From Nitrospira sp. Ga0074138 (lineage in GTDB: Bacteria > Nitrospirota > Nitrospiria > Nitrospirales > Nitrospiraceae), in NCBI GenBank assembly GCA_001464735.1, contig LNDU01000056.1, positions 62,001-126,000 of the forward strand: a stretch of 64,000 nucleotides of DNA, written 5' to 3'. Made by a program: the position numbers and the translations under genes. The notes beneath the pieces are model-generated. The model did no database searches, had not been told where the DNA came from, and saw only the letters and a program-made list of their open reading frames with translations. Shown here piece after piece: positions 18,384 to 27,059 of the stretch; the stretch's first letter is position 1; each line of letters starts with the position of its first letter.

Positions 18384-18418
18384 AAAAAAAGAGGGTGAGA
18401 AGTTACCTCCCCACCCTC
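18384..18418 (-). terminator. Rho-independent terminator, now behind a dead gene fragment
   Basis: On the minus strand GAGGGTGGGGAG, a GTAA loop and CTTCTCACCCTC form a stem followed by seven T. Near-identical terminators stand at 19379-19413 and 21623-21654. Confidence 0.75.
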
Positions 18419-18476
18419 CTTCGATCTGTCACCATCTCAGCAGAGGCGATGACTCGCCTCTGCTGAATCTCCACCC

Positions 18477-18572
18477 CTATGGGTTGGTGACTTGTAGCTG
18501 AATGCTCCCCGTGTCCGTCATCGCGGGATTGATCGTAATCGTATAGGTATCTGTTGTCGCCAATGTGACAGA
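18477..18572 (-). pseudogene. Fragment of a PPC-type repeat protein gene (last 31 codons)
   Basis: The minus strand reads VTLATTDTYTITINPAM and then TDTGSIQLQVTNP before a stop, nearly the same as the end of the intact gene at 19472-21322. The homology continues into the 3' region including the terminator, and stops abruptly at about 18573. No start or upstream domain remains, so it is a leftover from a partial duplication or a deleted paralogue. Confidence 0.75.
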
Positions 18573-18579
18573 GGCTCAT

Positions 18580-18664
18580 CTGGGGTCTGATCTTGAATCG
18601 TGCTTGGCACAGGAATACAGACTCAGCCTGGCCGCCCGACGTTCCCAGCAGATGCCACGCCCGC
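18580..18664. repeat. Direct repeat, copy 2
   Basis: Partner of 18209-18290. It starts right where the homology of the dead fragment ends, so it marks a recombination or insertion boundary. Confidence 0.65.
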
Positions 18665-18876
18665 CGACCGTTTTCCTCGTGCACAATGGGACACCCCCAC
18701 TTCCTCCTCCACCTTCCCGCATGGCCGACACTCACGAAATCCTGCCTTTGAGTGCCTGTCCGCCCGCTAGGGCGAGGTTCTCTACTCCAACGTAGGGATA
18801 CTGCTCAACAGCATTCCGAGCTATCTTGTGATCTAGGCGGGCATTGAAGTGGGCTCCTTACAAGAGGAGGTGCGGT

Positions 18877-19068
18877 ATGAGGCTCTTCTTAGTCGGCTGT
18901 GTACTGATTTTGGGGATCGGAGTTGTGGGCTGCGAAAAACGGCCCTATGTCGTCTGTCGTGGTGAAGCGTACTGTACGGCTCCCTTGAACCATGACGAAG
19001 CGATGCACGCCGCGCAGCTTAAGAAAGCCTGGGGAGACGAAGGATTATACGTCCGCCCAGGCCAGTAG
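18877..19068 (+). CDS. Small lipoprotein, unknown function
   Basis: A 63-residue product with a classic lipoprotein signal: MRLFLVGCVLILGIGVVGC, giving a mature form that starts CEKRPYVVC. Two further Cys (in VVCRGEAYC) could form a disulfide in the periplasm. The ATG at 18877 has a perfect AAGAGGAGG site at good distance, so I prefer it to the in-frame ATG at 18844. It stands alone between the direct repeats and the PPC gene. I do not recognise the family. Confidence 0.75.
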   Translation: MRLFLVGCVLILGIGVVGCEKRPYVVCRGEAYCTAPLNHDEAMHAAQLKKAWGDEGLYVRPGQ

Positions 19069-19378
19069 GAGCGGCAAGAACTAGTTTGGGAGTCAGCAAT
19101 TGTCTTGAAAACCAAGCAGGCTGACTCCCGACCATTCGCCACAAGGTGCCGCTCGTCACCATCGCATTCAAGATGGTCAGTACCCAACAAAGGGGCGAGC
19201 ACCCAGCAGAGGGCCCCGGGGTCATTGTTTTTCAACCCAGGCTAGGCTATCTCCTGCCATTCGACACCTCCAGCATCCGTCACGCCCTCCGACTGCATTC
19301 TCCACCACCATCCGCGCGGTTCACACTGAATCTCGCGGTTTGGCCGCCTTCATTCGCGAACCCTTCGTTGCTTCGCGG
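19069..19378. other. About 310 bp without a gene
   Basis: No frame has a ribosome site or protein-like sequence. The last 100 bp or so resemble the DNA at 18280-18383, so the duplicated segment described for 18477-18572 extends beyond the terminator. Confidence 0.5.
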
Positions 19379-19413
19379 CAAAAAAGGAGAGTGAGGAGTT
19401 GCCTCCCCACCCT
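19379..19413 (-). terminator. Rho-independent terminator of the PPC-repeat gene
   Basis: Minus strand: GAGGGTGGGGAG, GCAA loop, CTCCTCACTCTC, then CTTTTTT; a 12-bp stem if G-U pairs are allowed. It lies about 60 nt after the stop of the 19472-21322 gene. Confidence 0.8.
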
Positions 19414-19471
19414 CTTTGGATCTGAATGATCTCAGCTGAGGCGATGACTCGCCCCTGCGGAAGCTCCGTTC

Positions 19472-21322
19472 TTATTGGCTACTCACCTGTAATTGAATGC
19501 TCCCCGTCTCAGTCAGCGCAGGATTGACGGTAACCGTATACGTGTCTGCTGAAGCCAGTGTGACAGGGTTGAGAGTAAAGCTTGATTCTGAACCCGTCAT
19601 CCCAGCTAGCAGAATGCCATTCGGGCTATAGAGATTCACGGTCACGCTGCCAAGCTTATTGTTGGTGACCTTGATCATAGCCTGTTGATTCGCAGCACCT
19701 GAAAACGTATAGCGCCCATTCTGGCCCGGACGGCTGACCGTAATCGGCCTAGGGGCCGCATTCAGCTTTAATGAATCCGCAACTTCGGTCGAAAGAGTCA
19801 AGGTCATTTTGCCGGTGTAGCTGCCGACAGGGTCGATGAGAACCGTGTATGTGCCGGTGGTCGGCAAGGGGTGTTGATCTTCGAGAGCCCCGCCAGCCGT
19901 ACCCACCGCCGTTGAGGCAAGGATGGTCCCATCCGATGTCAGAAGCGTCACCGCGCTGGATGTAATACTTACTGACGTCAGCCCGAGATTCACCCATTGC
20001 CCCTCTTTGCCATTGAAGGTATAGCGCGCCGTTTGGCCCACCTTGTTCAGAGTGACCGGCACTGAAGCTCCATCGATTGCAATCGTACCCGTGAGGGGAG
20101 AAGAAAGGTCTATCGTCATGCTGCCGGTATAGTTACTCACCGGCTCCACCGCGATGGTGTACGTTCCGGTGGCCGGTAGAGCTGTCAAAGGATCGAGACT
20201 GCCTCCACTGGGACCAACTGTAGTCGATTCCCACTTACTGCCATCCGGTTTCAATATAGCCACAGTAGTCATGGGAATTGACACCTTGGTAAAGCCGACA
20301 TTCACCCATTGTCCCTCAGTTCCGTTGAATGTATAGCGCGCCCGTTGACCCGGCACGGTCAGTTTCGGTGTCACGTTTCCTTGGTCAACCATGATCGTGC
20401 CGGTTACGTCTGGGGCGTTATAGAGTGCAAGTTTCAGTTTTCCCGTATAACTCAGATCCGATTCAACCAAGATAGCATAGGTTCCGGAAGCCGGAAGAAC
20501 CTGTCCTGGAATCATAGCACCTCCGACACCACCCCCAGAGACAAACGAGATCGGCTTGCCTAACAAACTTCCATCCGGAGCAACAAGAGAGACGTACCCG
20601 CTCCGGATGGTCACCTCGCTCAATTGTAAACTCACCGTTTGGCCGCTTTCTCCCGAGAAGGTATACCGGGCCTTCTGCCCCGTCCGGTTGATATTGGCCA
20701 CTACAGCTGAACCGTGAGGGATAATATTACCACTGAGCTCGTTTGAAACTGTGATTTTGAAACTTCCCGTATAGGTACTGAGCGGGTCGATGAAAATGGT
20801 ATAGGTCCCCGTCGCCGGCAGTTCCTCAAGATCCACGCTGGCACCGTTCATCTCGCTGGAAGAGATGGTGGCCGCCGAATCGGTTGAAAACTGGTAGGCG
20901 GCCATCGATGTGTGCACCGCTGTCTGTGGGGAGCGTGCCCGCTCGCCCATGGTCGCATAATAGTTTTTCACTGCGGAGACATGTCTGGGCATCGCCCCGC
21001 CATCAGGCCGATAGACTGCCACGTAAAACTGTGTGAGGGTGACGCCGCTGAAGCCGATATTGATTCGCTGGCCGGCTGTGCCGTCGAAAACCAGCACGCC
21101 ATTCTTATTCGGAGTGGCAATCTTCACCGTGACTGGGTCACCGTTGACAGCGATACGCTCATTGTATTCGATATCCGCTGCCGCGATGTCTGGCGGTAGG
21201 GGAGTATCTCCGGCATAACTCCTGTCAGTGGCAATACTTGAAATAAGTCCCGCTGAGCCGAGCACAACCGTGATTGTTGCTACTCGTACTCGGCACTTCA
21301 CCCACGGCCATAGGCTGTCCAT
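19472..21322 (-). CDS. Exported protein with tandem PPC-like beta domains
   Basis: A 616-residue secreted protein. After a signal segment (residues about 12-38, ending near SYAG) it holds five to six tandem repeats of about 100 residues, each with a pattern such as GQRARYTFNGTEGQWVNVGF, a PDGS turn and LPATGTYTIAVEP plus SNYTGSMTI. This resembles bacterial pre-peptidase C-terminal (PPC) domains; no protease or other catalytic domain is present. It is probably a cell-surface or periplasmic binding or structural protein. AGGAGG lies upstream of the ATG and a terminator follows. A dead copy of its 3' end sits 0.9 kb downstream, so the locus has been rearranged. Confidence 0.75.
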   Translation of the reverse strand: MDSLWPWVKCRVRVATITVVLGSAGLISSIATDRSYAGDTPLPPDIAAADIEYNERIAVNGDPVTVKIATPNKNGVLVFDGTAGQRINIGFSGVTLTQFYVAVYRPDGGAMPRHVSAVKNYYATMGERARSPQTAVHTSMAAYQFSTDSAATISSSEMNGASVDLEELPATGTYTIFIDPLSTYTGSFKITVSNELSGNIIPHGSAVVANINRTGQKARYTFSGESGQTVSLQLSEVTIRSGYVSLVAPDGSLLGKPISFVSGGGVGGAMIPGQVLPASGTYAILVESDLSYTGKLKLALYNAPDVTGTIMVDQGNVTPKLTVPGQRARYTFNGTEGQWVNVGFTKVSIPMTTVAILKPDGSKWESTTVGPSGGSLDPLTALPATGTYTIAVEPVSNYTGSMTIDLSSPLTGTIAIDGASVPVTLNKVGQTARYTFNGKEGQWVNLGLTSVSITSSAVTLLTSDGTILASTAVGTAGGALEDQHPLPTTGTYTVLIDPVGSYTGKMTLTLSTEVADSLKLNAAPRPITVSRPGQNGRYTFSGAANQQAMIKVTNNKLGSVTVNLYSPNGILLAGMTGSESSFTLNPVTLASADTYTVTVNPALTETGSIQLQVSSQ

Positions 21323-21622
21323 AGTCGCCCTCCTAGTTTATAAAAACCGACGGCTCTTGGTGGTATGTCACCTCGTGTGAGTTGGTATACAGATATGTAG
21401 GCTAACGCGCGGACTGTACCCTTTTTTGTGTCCGTGACGCAATCCCCTCAGGCTCATATTCAATGATTGTCTGTACCTTCCCCCCTAAATGGGGGGATCA
21501 GATTCATGAAGGCCCTGCACGTCATTTTCCTCAGATGTAGATGAAATATATGGGGTTAGCCAAGCAAACAAGAACGAGTCCGGGATGGACAGCTGTGCGG
21601 ATACAATCAGACTGGGAGCAAA
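21323..21622. other. About 300 bp between the PPC gene and the cytochrome terminator
   Basis: This should hold the promoter of the 19472-21322 gene. Apart from its AGGAGG site and AT-rich patches (TTTTTATAAA) I see no gene or clear promoter. Confidence 0.4.
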
Positions 21623-21654
21623 TAAAAAGGGTGGAGAGTTGCCTCCCCACCCTT
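21623..21654 (-). terminator. Rho-independent terminator of the cytochrome c gene
   Basis: Minus strand: AAGGGTGGGGAG, GCAA loop, CTCTCCACCCTT, then TTTATT. It lies about 35 nt after the stop, and is the third member of the terminator family seen at 18384 and 19379. Confidence 0.8.
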
Positions 21655-21686
21655 CTCTTGTGATCTCACCAGAAGCTTCTCAGCGA

Positions 21687-22133
21687 CTACTCGCCCTTGC
21701 AGAAACTCCGCTCATAGTTGATGACCGACCAGGCTTCTTCTTCCGTGATCGCAGCAGGGATCAAGGACACCATCCCCGTTCCGGGGCTGCCGTTCTTAAT
21801 GACCCAGAAGAGTTCACCATCTTTCCGCTTCTTATGGAACTTGCAGTTGGTGAAATCCCGCGGGCTTGGATTCAGGATCTTCCCAGCTTCACCCTGACCG
21901 TCCCCGAGCTTACCATGACAATTGAAGCATGTGCCCTTCCCCTCGTAAATCGCCTTGCCTTTGGCAAGGCTCTCGGGAGTGGACGCGACCGGATTCTTCA
22001 CGGCTTTGGCATCGGCCATCTGATCCGGCGGAACGCGAGGCTTCAACGGCTCTCTTTCCTCAGCCCCAACGACTGAGACCGAGAGAAACATCACTGCTGC
22101 AGCGATACCTAAAAACTTGGACAGATACCCCAT
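21687..22133 (-). CDS. Periplasmic c-type cytochrome, single heme
   Basis: A 148-residue exported protein: signal peptide of about 24 residues (cut near VVGAEE), then one heme-binding CFNCH around residue 70, and a downstream PGTGMVSLIP whose Met is the likely second iron ligand. This fits a class I monoheme cytochrome c that carries electrons in the periplasm. It has AAGGAGG at good spacing before the ATG and its own terminator, so it is probably monocistronic. No partner oxidoreductase is adjacent, so its donor and acceptor cannot be named. Confidence 0.88.
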   Translation of the reverse strand: MGYLSKFLGIAAAVMFLSVSVVGAEEREPLKPRVPPDQMADAKAVKNPVASTPESLAKGKAIYEGKGTCFNCHGKLGDGQGEAGKILNPSPRDFTNCKFHKKRKDGELFWVIKNGSPGTGMVSLIPAAITEEEAWSVINYERSFCKGE

Positions 22134-22527
22134 TACACGTCCTCCTTTGTGTTGGACCCACCGAGCTGGAGTGACACCCCAGACTGCCGACTCGTCTTCG
22201 TAATTTTCAAGAGCCAGTTAAACGCGCGAACTATACCAATGCCCTTGAATTCCTGTCAAGAAAACATCCCCCTCTCTATCACTCATCTTGCACTCATACC
22301 GTCCTTCTGCCCGAAGGAAGATCAAACCTCATGCCAACATCGACTCGAAAGGAGGCGAGCAAATGTCGGCATTTAGGTGGTGCACCGTAAGCTCATTCCA
22401 TATTCTTAGCGACTTCGTGGCACCTTTGCGCCTCACCTACGCCCTCCATGCCTCATCGACATCGGTGACAACACAAGCGTGCTTTACTGACTGGAAACAG
22501 AAATGACGAAAGAGGTGAGACGCAGGG
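22134..22527. other. About 390 bp without a gene
   Basis: Upstream region of the cytochrome c gene and 3' side of rodZ. I see no convincing frame, RNA or terminator. Confidence 0.4.
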
Positions 22528-23448
22528 TTACCGCTTTAGCACGATGTCCCGAGCGACTTTGCCGCTTGGGCCGAAGGGCTTTTGAGGCTTGCCGTTTAGT
22601 TCGGCCTTGACTCCCCCGGCGTTCCCAAGGGTCAAGATGAATTGGTCCTGTCCCTTCCAGTGGGCTTTTTCGCCTGGCCGGAGCAACGACTCTTGAGGAC
22701 TCCCGTTATCAATCTGCACAACGACCCAGCTTAATTCCGTCGCTTCCAAGTCTAATGCCAGCTGGCCATCCCCAACAGTCTCCGTTGCGTTCAACGCTAT
22801 TCCAGCTAACGGGCCATCGCTGCCGGGAGAGGCCGTCAAAACCGTTTCCAGCTCTGGTCTTGAGACTGCGCTACCAGATGTGACAGGTTCCTGTCTCGGC
22901 AGGGTGTCAGTTGTTGTCTTTGGGGCTCCGGTAGGCATCTCGGTCGGTTTCGGAACCTCGGCGGTACGTTCAGGCTCACGGGCCGTTGAGGCCGGAATTT
23001 CTTTCGCTGATTGCGTCGTGCGTTTCGTCGCCGAACCTTGCTCAGCAGCCCCACGCCGAAAGACCGATGATTGCTCTCGGCTGAGGAGAAAAATCAGCGT
23101 CAGTATGGCGATGCTGATCGCAATCGTCACGGCTTTCCGATTAGACTGACGTTTTCGGTCTTCTTCAATCTGTCGCACCTTGAGCCGTTCACGCTCGTCC
23201 TGCTTCTCGTAAAAAGACCCGGCTGATTGGATAAAGCGATGAATCGCATCTTCCTCATCCAATCCCAACGATCGGGCATAGGAACGGACAAACCCTTTCG
23301 CGAAGACTTGGTCTGGCAACTTGGCGAAATTCCCGTCCTCGAGGGCTTTGACGAAATCCGTGCGAATGCGGGTTTTTGAGGCCACCTCGTCGACCGTCAA
23401 CCCTTTCGTCTCTCGGACTTGCTTGAAAAATTCTCCAACCGACTCCAT
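22528..23448 (-). CDS. rodZ: RodZ-like cytoskeletal/cell-shape protein
   Basis: RodZ links MreB filaments to the membrane in rod-shaped cells. The 306-residue protein has an N-terminal Cro-type helix-turn-helix (GLTVDEVASKTRIRTDFVKA, residues 16-35), a basic juxtamembrane stretch, one membrane helix near residue 107-123, a long Pro/Thr/Glu linker, and a C-terminal DUF4115-type beta domain (LSWVVVQIDNG, LLRPGEKAHW). This is the standard RodZ order. It heads downstream of a TPR lipoprotein with an 8-nt gap on the minus strand; the genes form one unit with pfkB, mtnP and miaA. No mreB is in the window. Confidence 0.85.
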   Translation of the reverse strand: MESVGEFFKQVRETKGLTVDEVASKTRIRTDFVKALEDGNFAKLPDQVFAKGFVRSYARSLGLDEEDAIHRFIQSAGSFYEKQDERERLKVRQIEEDRKRQSNRKAVTIAISIAILTLIFLLSREQSSVFRRGAAEQGSATKRTTQSAKEIPASTAREPERTAEVPKPTEMPTGAPKTTTDTLPRQEPVTSGSAVSRPELETVLTASPGSDGPLAGIALNATETVGDGQLALDLEATELSWVVVQIDNGSPQESLLRPGEKAHWKGQDQFILTLGNAGGVKAELNGKPQKPFGPSGKVARDIVLKR

Positions 23449-23455
23449 AAGTCTC

Positions 23456-24139
23456 CTACTTCACTCGCGTCAAGAGGTCCGCTGCCGCCGCCGCCAGCTC
23501 TCCACCACTCTTATCCAAGGTTGCTACTTTCTTGAGAATGTCACGGGCTCTGGTCGTATAGCCCATGTTATAGTACACCCGACCTAGCTCAAGGTGAGTC
23601 ATCGCAGGCGGGACACTTGGAGGACTCGCAGACACGGCGTCTTCCAACGCCTCTATCGAGCCTTGAAGATCGCCCTGGTGTGCGAGCGCGCGGCCGAGAT
23701 GGAACCGAGCGAGGTCGGGTGTCAGATAAAGAGGATTCGCCAGGGCCTGCCGGTAGGATTGAATCGCTTCGTCCCACCGATCCTGATTGGCTAACACTTG
23801 TCCCAGATACGTATGCGCTTCGGAATAAGTTTCATCGGCTTTAATCGCCGCGCGAAATTGCTCTTCCGCGTAGGACAGCTTGCCTTGCAGCGCATACACG
23901 TGGCCCAGAGCGTACCGTGCCTCTTTATTGGCCGGATTCAACTGGACGGACTGCTGGAACGAGACGAAGGCTTTTTGACGATCTCCCGGGAGGCTGGCGA
24001 CACCCTCTTGATAATGCCCTTGCGATTTTTGTATCAGGTCTTTGTCGGTCGCACACCCTCCCAACAGACAAAGGATTCCTACACAGACCAGCAAGGGATA
24101 CTCTCGCCGCCGACCGAAGATCCAATTGCCTCTGATCAT
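23456..24139 (-). CDS. TPR-repeat lipoprotein
   Basis: A 227-residue lipoprotein with a lipobox (ILCLLGGC) and about five tetratricopeptide repeats (for example ARYALGHVYALQGKLSYAEE and AHTYLGQVLANQDRWDEAIQ). It resembles PilF/PilW-type or NlpI-type assembly proteins, which act as docking scaffolds at the outer membrane, but no pilus genes lie near. Its ATG overlaps the pfkB-like stop by 4 nt (ATGA), so the two are translationally coupled, and rodZ follows. The exact partner is unknown. Confidence 0.75.
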   Translation of the reverse strand: MIRGNWIFGRRREYPLLVCVGILCLLGGCATDKDLIQKSQGHYQEGVASLPGDRQKAFVSFQQSVQLNPANKEARYALGHVYALQGKLSYAEEQFRAAIKADETYSEAHTYLGQVLANQDRWDEAIQSYRQALANPLYLTPDLARFHLGRALAHQGDLQGSIEALEDAVSASPPSVPPAMTHLELGRVYYNMGYTTRARDILKKVATLDKSGGELAAAAADLLTRVK

Positions 24140-25050
24140 CGAACATCCTCAAAATGCGTGAGCCGCTTAAACTCGGCGAACCGAGCTTGAATCTCTTTGT
24201 AATCCAGGATACGCAATCGGTCAAGACTAAAGGATTCTACGGTAAAGGACGCCATCACGCTCCCAAAGATGATGGCTTGTCGCATGGCCTCAGGAGACCG
24301 GTTTCCAGTCGCCGCCAAGTAGCCCAAAAATCCGCCGGCAAAGGTATCTCCGGCGCCGGTCGGATCCCGTACGTCTTCGAGCGGGAAAGCCGGCGCGCCG
24401 AAAATCTGTTGGTCATTGAACATCAGCACGCCATACTCGCCCCGCTTGACGATGAGATGCTTAGGCCCTCGGGAAAGCACGAGCTTCGCCACTTTCATCA
24501 GATTGGAATCCTGGCCCAATGCGCGCGCCTCACCGTCGTTGATGATCAGCACATCCACCTTCTCCAACACCTTCCAGAGCGCATCTCGCTGGCCGTTGAT
24601 CCAGAAATTCATGGTGTCGCAGGCTACCAACGCCGGACGCTTCACCTTGTGCAACACGTCGAGTTGAAGCTCCGGATGGATATTCCCCAGGAACAGCACA
24701 TCCGGCGAGAGATAGGCTTCAGGAATCTGAGGACGAAACGTTTCGAACACGTTGAGTTGCGTGTCCAAGGTATGAGCTTCGTTCAGCTGATGCGTGTATT
24801 CCCCCTTCCAACGAAAGGTTGCCCCGGGGCGCCGTTCAAGACCTGTGAGATCAATCCCACGGCTTTTCAGAAACGCGATATGCTGTTGGGGGAAATCCTC
24901 TCCGACGACGGCAATGAGCGCGACGGACGTGAAGAAGCTGGCCGCCGTCGAGAAATAGGTGGCTGACCCCCCAAGAATCTCGGTTCCTTCGCCGAACGGA
25001 GTTTTGACCGTATCGAGCGCAACTGATCCCACAACTAACAGCTTCCCCAT
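24136..25050 (-). CDS. PfkB-family sugar or nucleoside kinase
   Basis: A 304-residue ribokinase-fold kinase. It has the N-terminal GGSATYFSTAASFF block and the C-terminal PfkB signature DPTGAGDTFAGGFLGYLA, where the Asp is the catalytic base. Substrate cannot be read from sequence. It lies 2 nt after mtnP (stop to start), so a role in handling the ribose-type product of methylthioadenosine or a related nucleoside is plausible, but this is inference; it does not resemble MtnK, which is a different fold. No methionine-salvage genes other than mtnP are seen here. Confidence 0.85.
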   Translation of the reverse strand: MGKLLVVGSVALDTVKTPFGEGTEILGGSATYFSTAASFFTSVALIAVVGEDFPQQHIAFLKSRGIDLTGLERRPGATFRWKGEYTHQLNEAHTLDTQLNVFETFRPQIPEAYLSPDVLFLGNIHPELQLDVLHKVKRPALVACDTMNFWINGQRDALWKVLEKVDVLIINDGEARALGQDSNLMKVAKLVLSRGPKHLIVKRGEYGVLMFNDQQIFGAPAFPLEDVRDPTGAGDTFAGGFLGYLAATGNRSPEAMRQAIIFGSVMASFTVESFSLDRLRILDYKEIQARFAEFKRLTHFEDVR

Positions 25051-25052
25051 GA

Positions 25053-25952
25053 CTAACGAACTCCTTTCTTTGGCGACAGGGCACGGCCAATGAGCAGGGA
25101 GAGTTTCTTCCGGGCAGCTGAAGAAATTCGATTCGGCGCCGTCAGAATGGCATTATCTAATGCCCGATGACAAGGGCACTCGATAGGGTTGGTGAATGCG
25201 GGCATCACCGCTCGCAGGATCTGTTTGGCCAAAGCGACGTTCCGATGGAGCGTCCCCAACACCGCCTCCACGGTGACCGCCTCTTCTGTCTCATGCCAAC
25301 AGTCATAATCGGTCACCAGCGCCAAGGTCGCGTAACAGAGCTCCGCCTCACGCGCCAATTTCGCTTCCGGCATATTGGTCATCCCGATTACATCGACGCC
25401 CCATTGCCGATAGAGCCGTGATTCGGCTTTTGTTGAAAACTGCGGACCTTCCATGCAGACATAGGTCCCACCGCGATGCAGATTGGCGCCGACGTTTTCT
25501 CCAGCCGTCAGAAGAGCCTGTCTCAGCTCGGCACATATCGGCTCGCCGAAAGCGACATGTGCCACGACTCCGTTGTCAAAGAATGTTGAGACACGCCGTT
25601 TGGTCAGGTCGATAAACTGGTCTGGGACAGCAACGTCGCCCGGCTGAATCGATTCCTTCATGCTACCGACCGCGCTGACCGAAATCACATGGGACACCCC
25701 CAGAGACTTGAGCGCGAAAATGTTCGCTCGGTAGTTGATCTCGCTCGGGTTCAACACATGTCCGCGCCCATGCCGTGAAAGAAAGGCAACTCGAATTCCT
25801 TCAAGCGACCCCACAGTAATCGCATCGGACGGCGCTCCAAAAGGCGTACGAACTCGGACTGACCGAGCGAAGGTGAGCCCTTCAATGTCATAGAGTCCAC
25901 TGCCTCCGATCACCCCGACGGTCACCCGCTTATCCTGTCTTTTTGTCTTCAT
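25053..25952 (-). CDS. mtnP: S-methyl-5'-thioadenosine phosphorylase
   Basis: MtnP splits methylthioadenosine (from polyamine or related synthesis) with phosphate into adenine and 5-methylthioribose 1-phosphate. The 299-residue protein has GVIGGSGLYD at the start, the phosphate-binding FLSRHGRGH with LNPSEINYRAN, SAVGSMKE, and the substrate-site segment GGTYVCMEGPQFST, followed by GMTNMPEAKLAREAELCYA and VTDYDCWHE. This is the MTAP rather than the PNP pattern. I start at the ATG at 25952 (AAGGAT upstream); the frame also reaches 25991 inside miaA. It lies between miaA and the PfkB-like gene. Confidence 0.92.
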   Translation of the reverse strand: MKTKRQDKRVTVGVIGGSGLYDIEGLTFARSVRVRTPFGAPSDAITVGSLEGIRVAFLSRHGRGHVLNPSEINYRANIFALKSLGVSHVISVSAVGSMKESIQPGDVAVPDQFIDLTKRRVSTFFDNGVVAHVAFGEPICAELRQALLTAGENVGANLHRGGTYVCMEGPQFSTKAESRLYRQWGVDVIGMTNMPEAKLAREAELCYATLALVTDYDCWHETEEAVTVEAVLGTLHRNVALAKQILRAVMPAFTNPIECPCHRALDNAILTAPNRISSAARKKLSLLIGRALSPKKGVR

Positions 25953-25965
25953 ACAGATCCTTTTG

Positions 25966-26973
25966 CTAAGAGGCTGGCGGCACTGCAGCAAGCGGTTTCT
26001 GTTGTCCCAGTGTGCGCATAAATTGCTCGATACGTGCGATCACTCGTTCCGCCGTCCGCTCATAGGGCTCGCTGTTCTCGATCGACAGCCACGCAACTCC
26101 CACTTCGCTTCGAAACCACGTCATCTGCCGTTTTGCAAAACGTCTCGTGTCGCGCTTGAACCGACGCACCATTTCGGCGTAATCGCACTCATTCGCCAAA
26201 TAGGCTCCGATCTGGCGATAGCCGAGACCTTTCATCGAACCGAGCTCGCGCCCATATCCCCGATCAAACAATGCTCGAGTCTCTTCTATCATTCCATGAG
26301 TCAACTGCCAATCGATTCGTTCCTCGATCCTTCCATACAGGGTCTCTTTCCTTCGCTCAAGGCCGATCAGAAGAGTGGAAAACGGAGCCTCCTGAAAACC
26401 GTGTTCGGCCTGCACGGTCGACAGGGGGCGGCCCGATAGCCGATAGACTTCTATCGCCCGCATGACCTTGGATTCATCGTTCGGGTGTAGTCGTGCTGCC
26501 GTTTCAGGGTCAATGCGCATCAGCTCTGCATAGAGACCGTCTCGCCCCCGTTCCTCTCTCAATTTCTTGAGATCTCCCCTTACCTGAAGATCGGCCTGGG
26601 GCGCTGGACATAACCCCCGCACCAAGGTTCGGAGATACAACCCTGTTCCACCCACAACGAAGGGCAACCGCCCCGCACTGTATAAACGTTCGATCTCTAC
26701 CATCGCACCCCGCCGATACCAACCAGCATTGAACGATTCGCTGGGGTCGACCACATCAATCAGTCGGTGCGGCACATCCCGACGCTCCTCCGCAGTCGGT
26801 TTATCCGTTCCGATGTCCATCCCTCGATACACCTGACGAGAGTCTGCCGTCAGTATCTCGGTACTGAAATGTTTGGCCACCAACAATGCAACCCGACTCT
26901 TTCCGACGGCTGTCGGCCCCAGGAGCACAACCAAGGGACGGTGGTGGCGCATACCTTCTGATAGCATGTTCAC
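25966..26973 (-). CDS. miaA: tRNA dimethylallyltransferase
   Basis: MiaA adds a dimethylallyl group to A37 of tRNAs that read codons starting with U. The 335-residue protein has the P-loop GPTAVGKS (19-26), the DSRQVYRGMDIGT block, the family sequence DVPHRLIDVVDPSESFNAG, VVGGTGLYL, and the C-terminal GLGYRQIGAYL with RRFAKRQMTWFR. Start is either the GTG at 26973 or the ATG two codons on at 26967; no ribosome site decides it. It sits next to mutL on the same strand, as in many bacteria, with an 86-nt gap in between that shows no gene. Confidence 0.95.
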   Translation of the reverse strand: MNMLSEGMRHHRPLVVLLGPTAVGKSRVALLVAKHFSTEILTADSRQVYRGMDIGTDKPTAEERRDVPHRLIDVVDPSESFNAGWYRRGAMVEIERLYSAGRLPFVVGGTGLYLRTLVRGLCPAPQADLQVRGDLKKLREERGRDGLYAELMRIDPETAARLHPNDESKVMRAIEVYRLSGRPLSTVQAEHGFQEAPFSTLLIGLERRKETLYGRIEERIDWQLTHGMIEETRALFDRGYGRELGSMKGLGYRQIGAYLANECDYAEMVRRFKRDTRRFAKRQMTWFRSEVGVAWLSIENSEPYERTAERVIARIEQFMRTLGQQKPLAAVPPAS

Positions 26974-27059
26974 GTCAGCGCTGCCGAAACAGAGTTATCA
27001 TAAGCACCGCAGCACCGCGCGCTCGACCAATGTCGGTCGCCGCTTCCGCGCAACACGGC

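Noticed and set aside
24154..24966. A 270-codon plus-strand open frame opposite the PfkB-like gene
   Set aside because: Antisense shadow; the opposite strand carries clear PfkB motifs.
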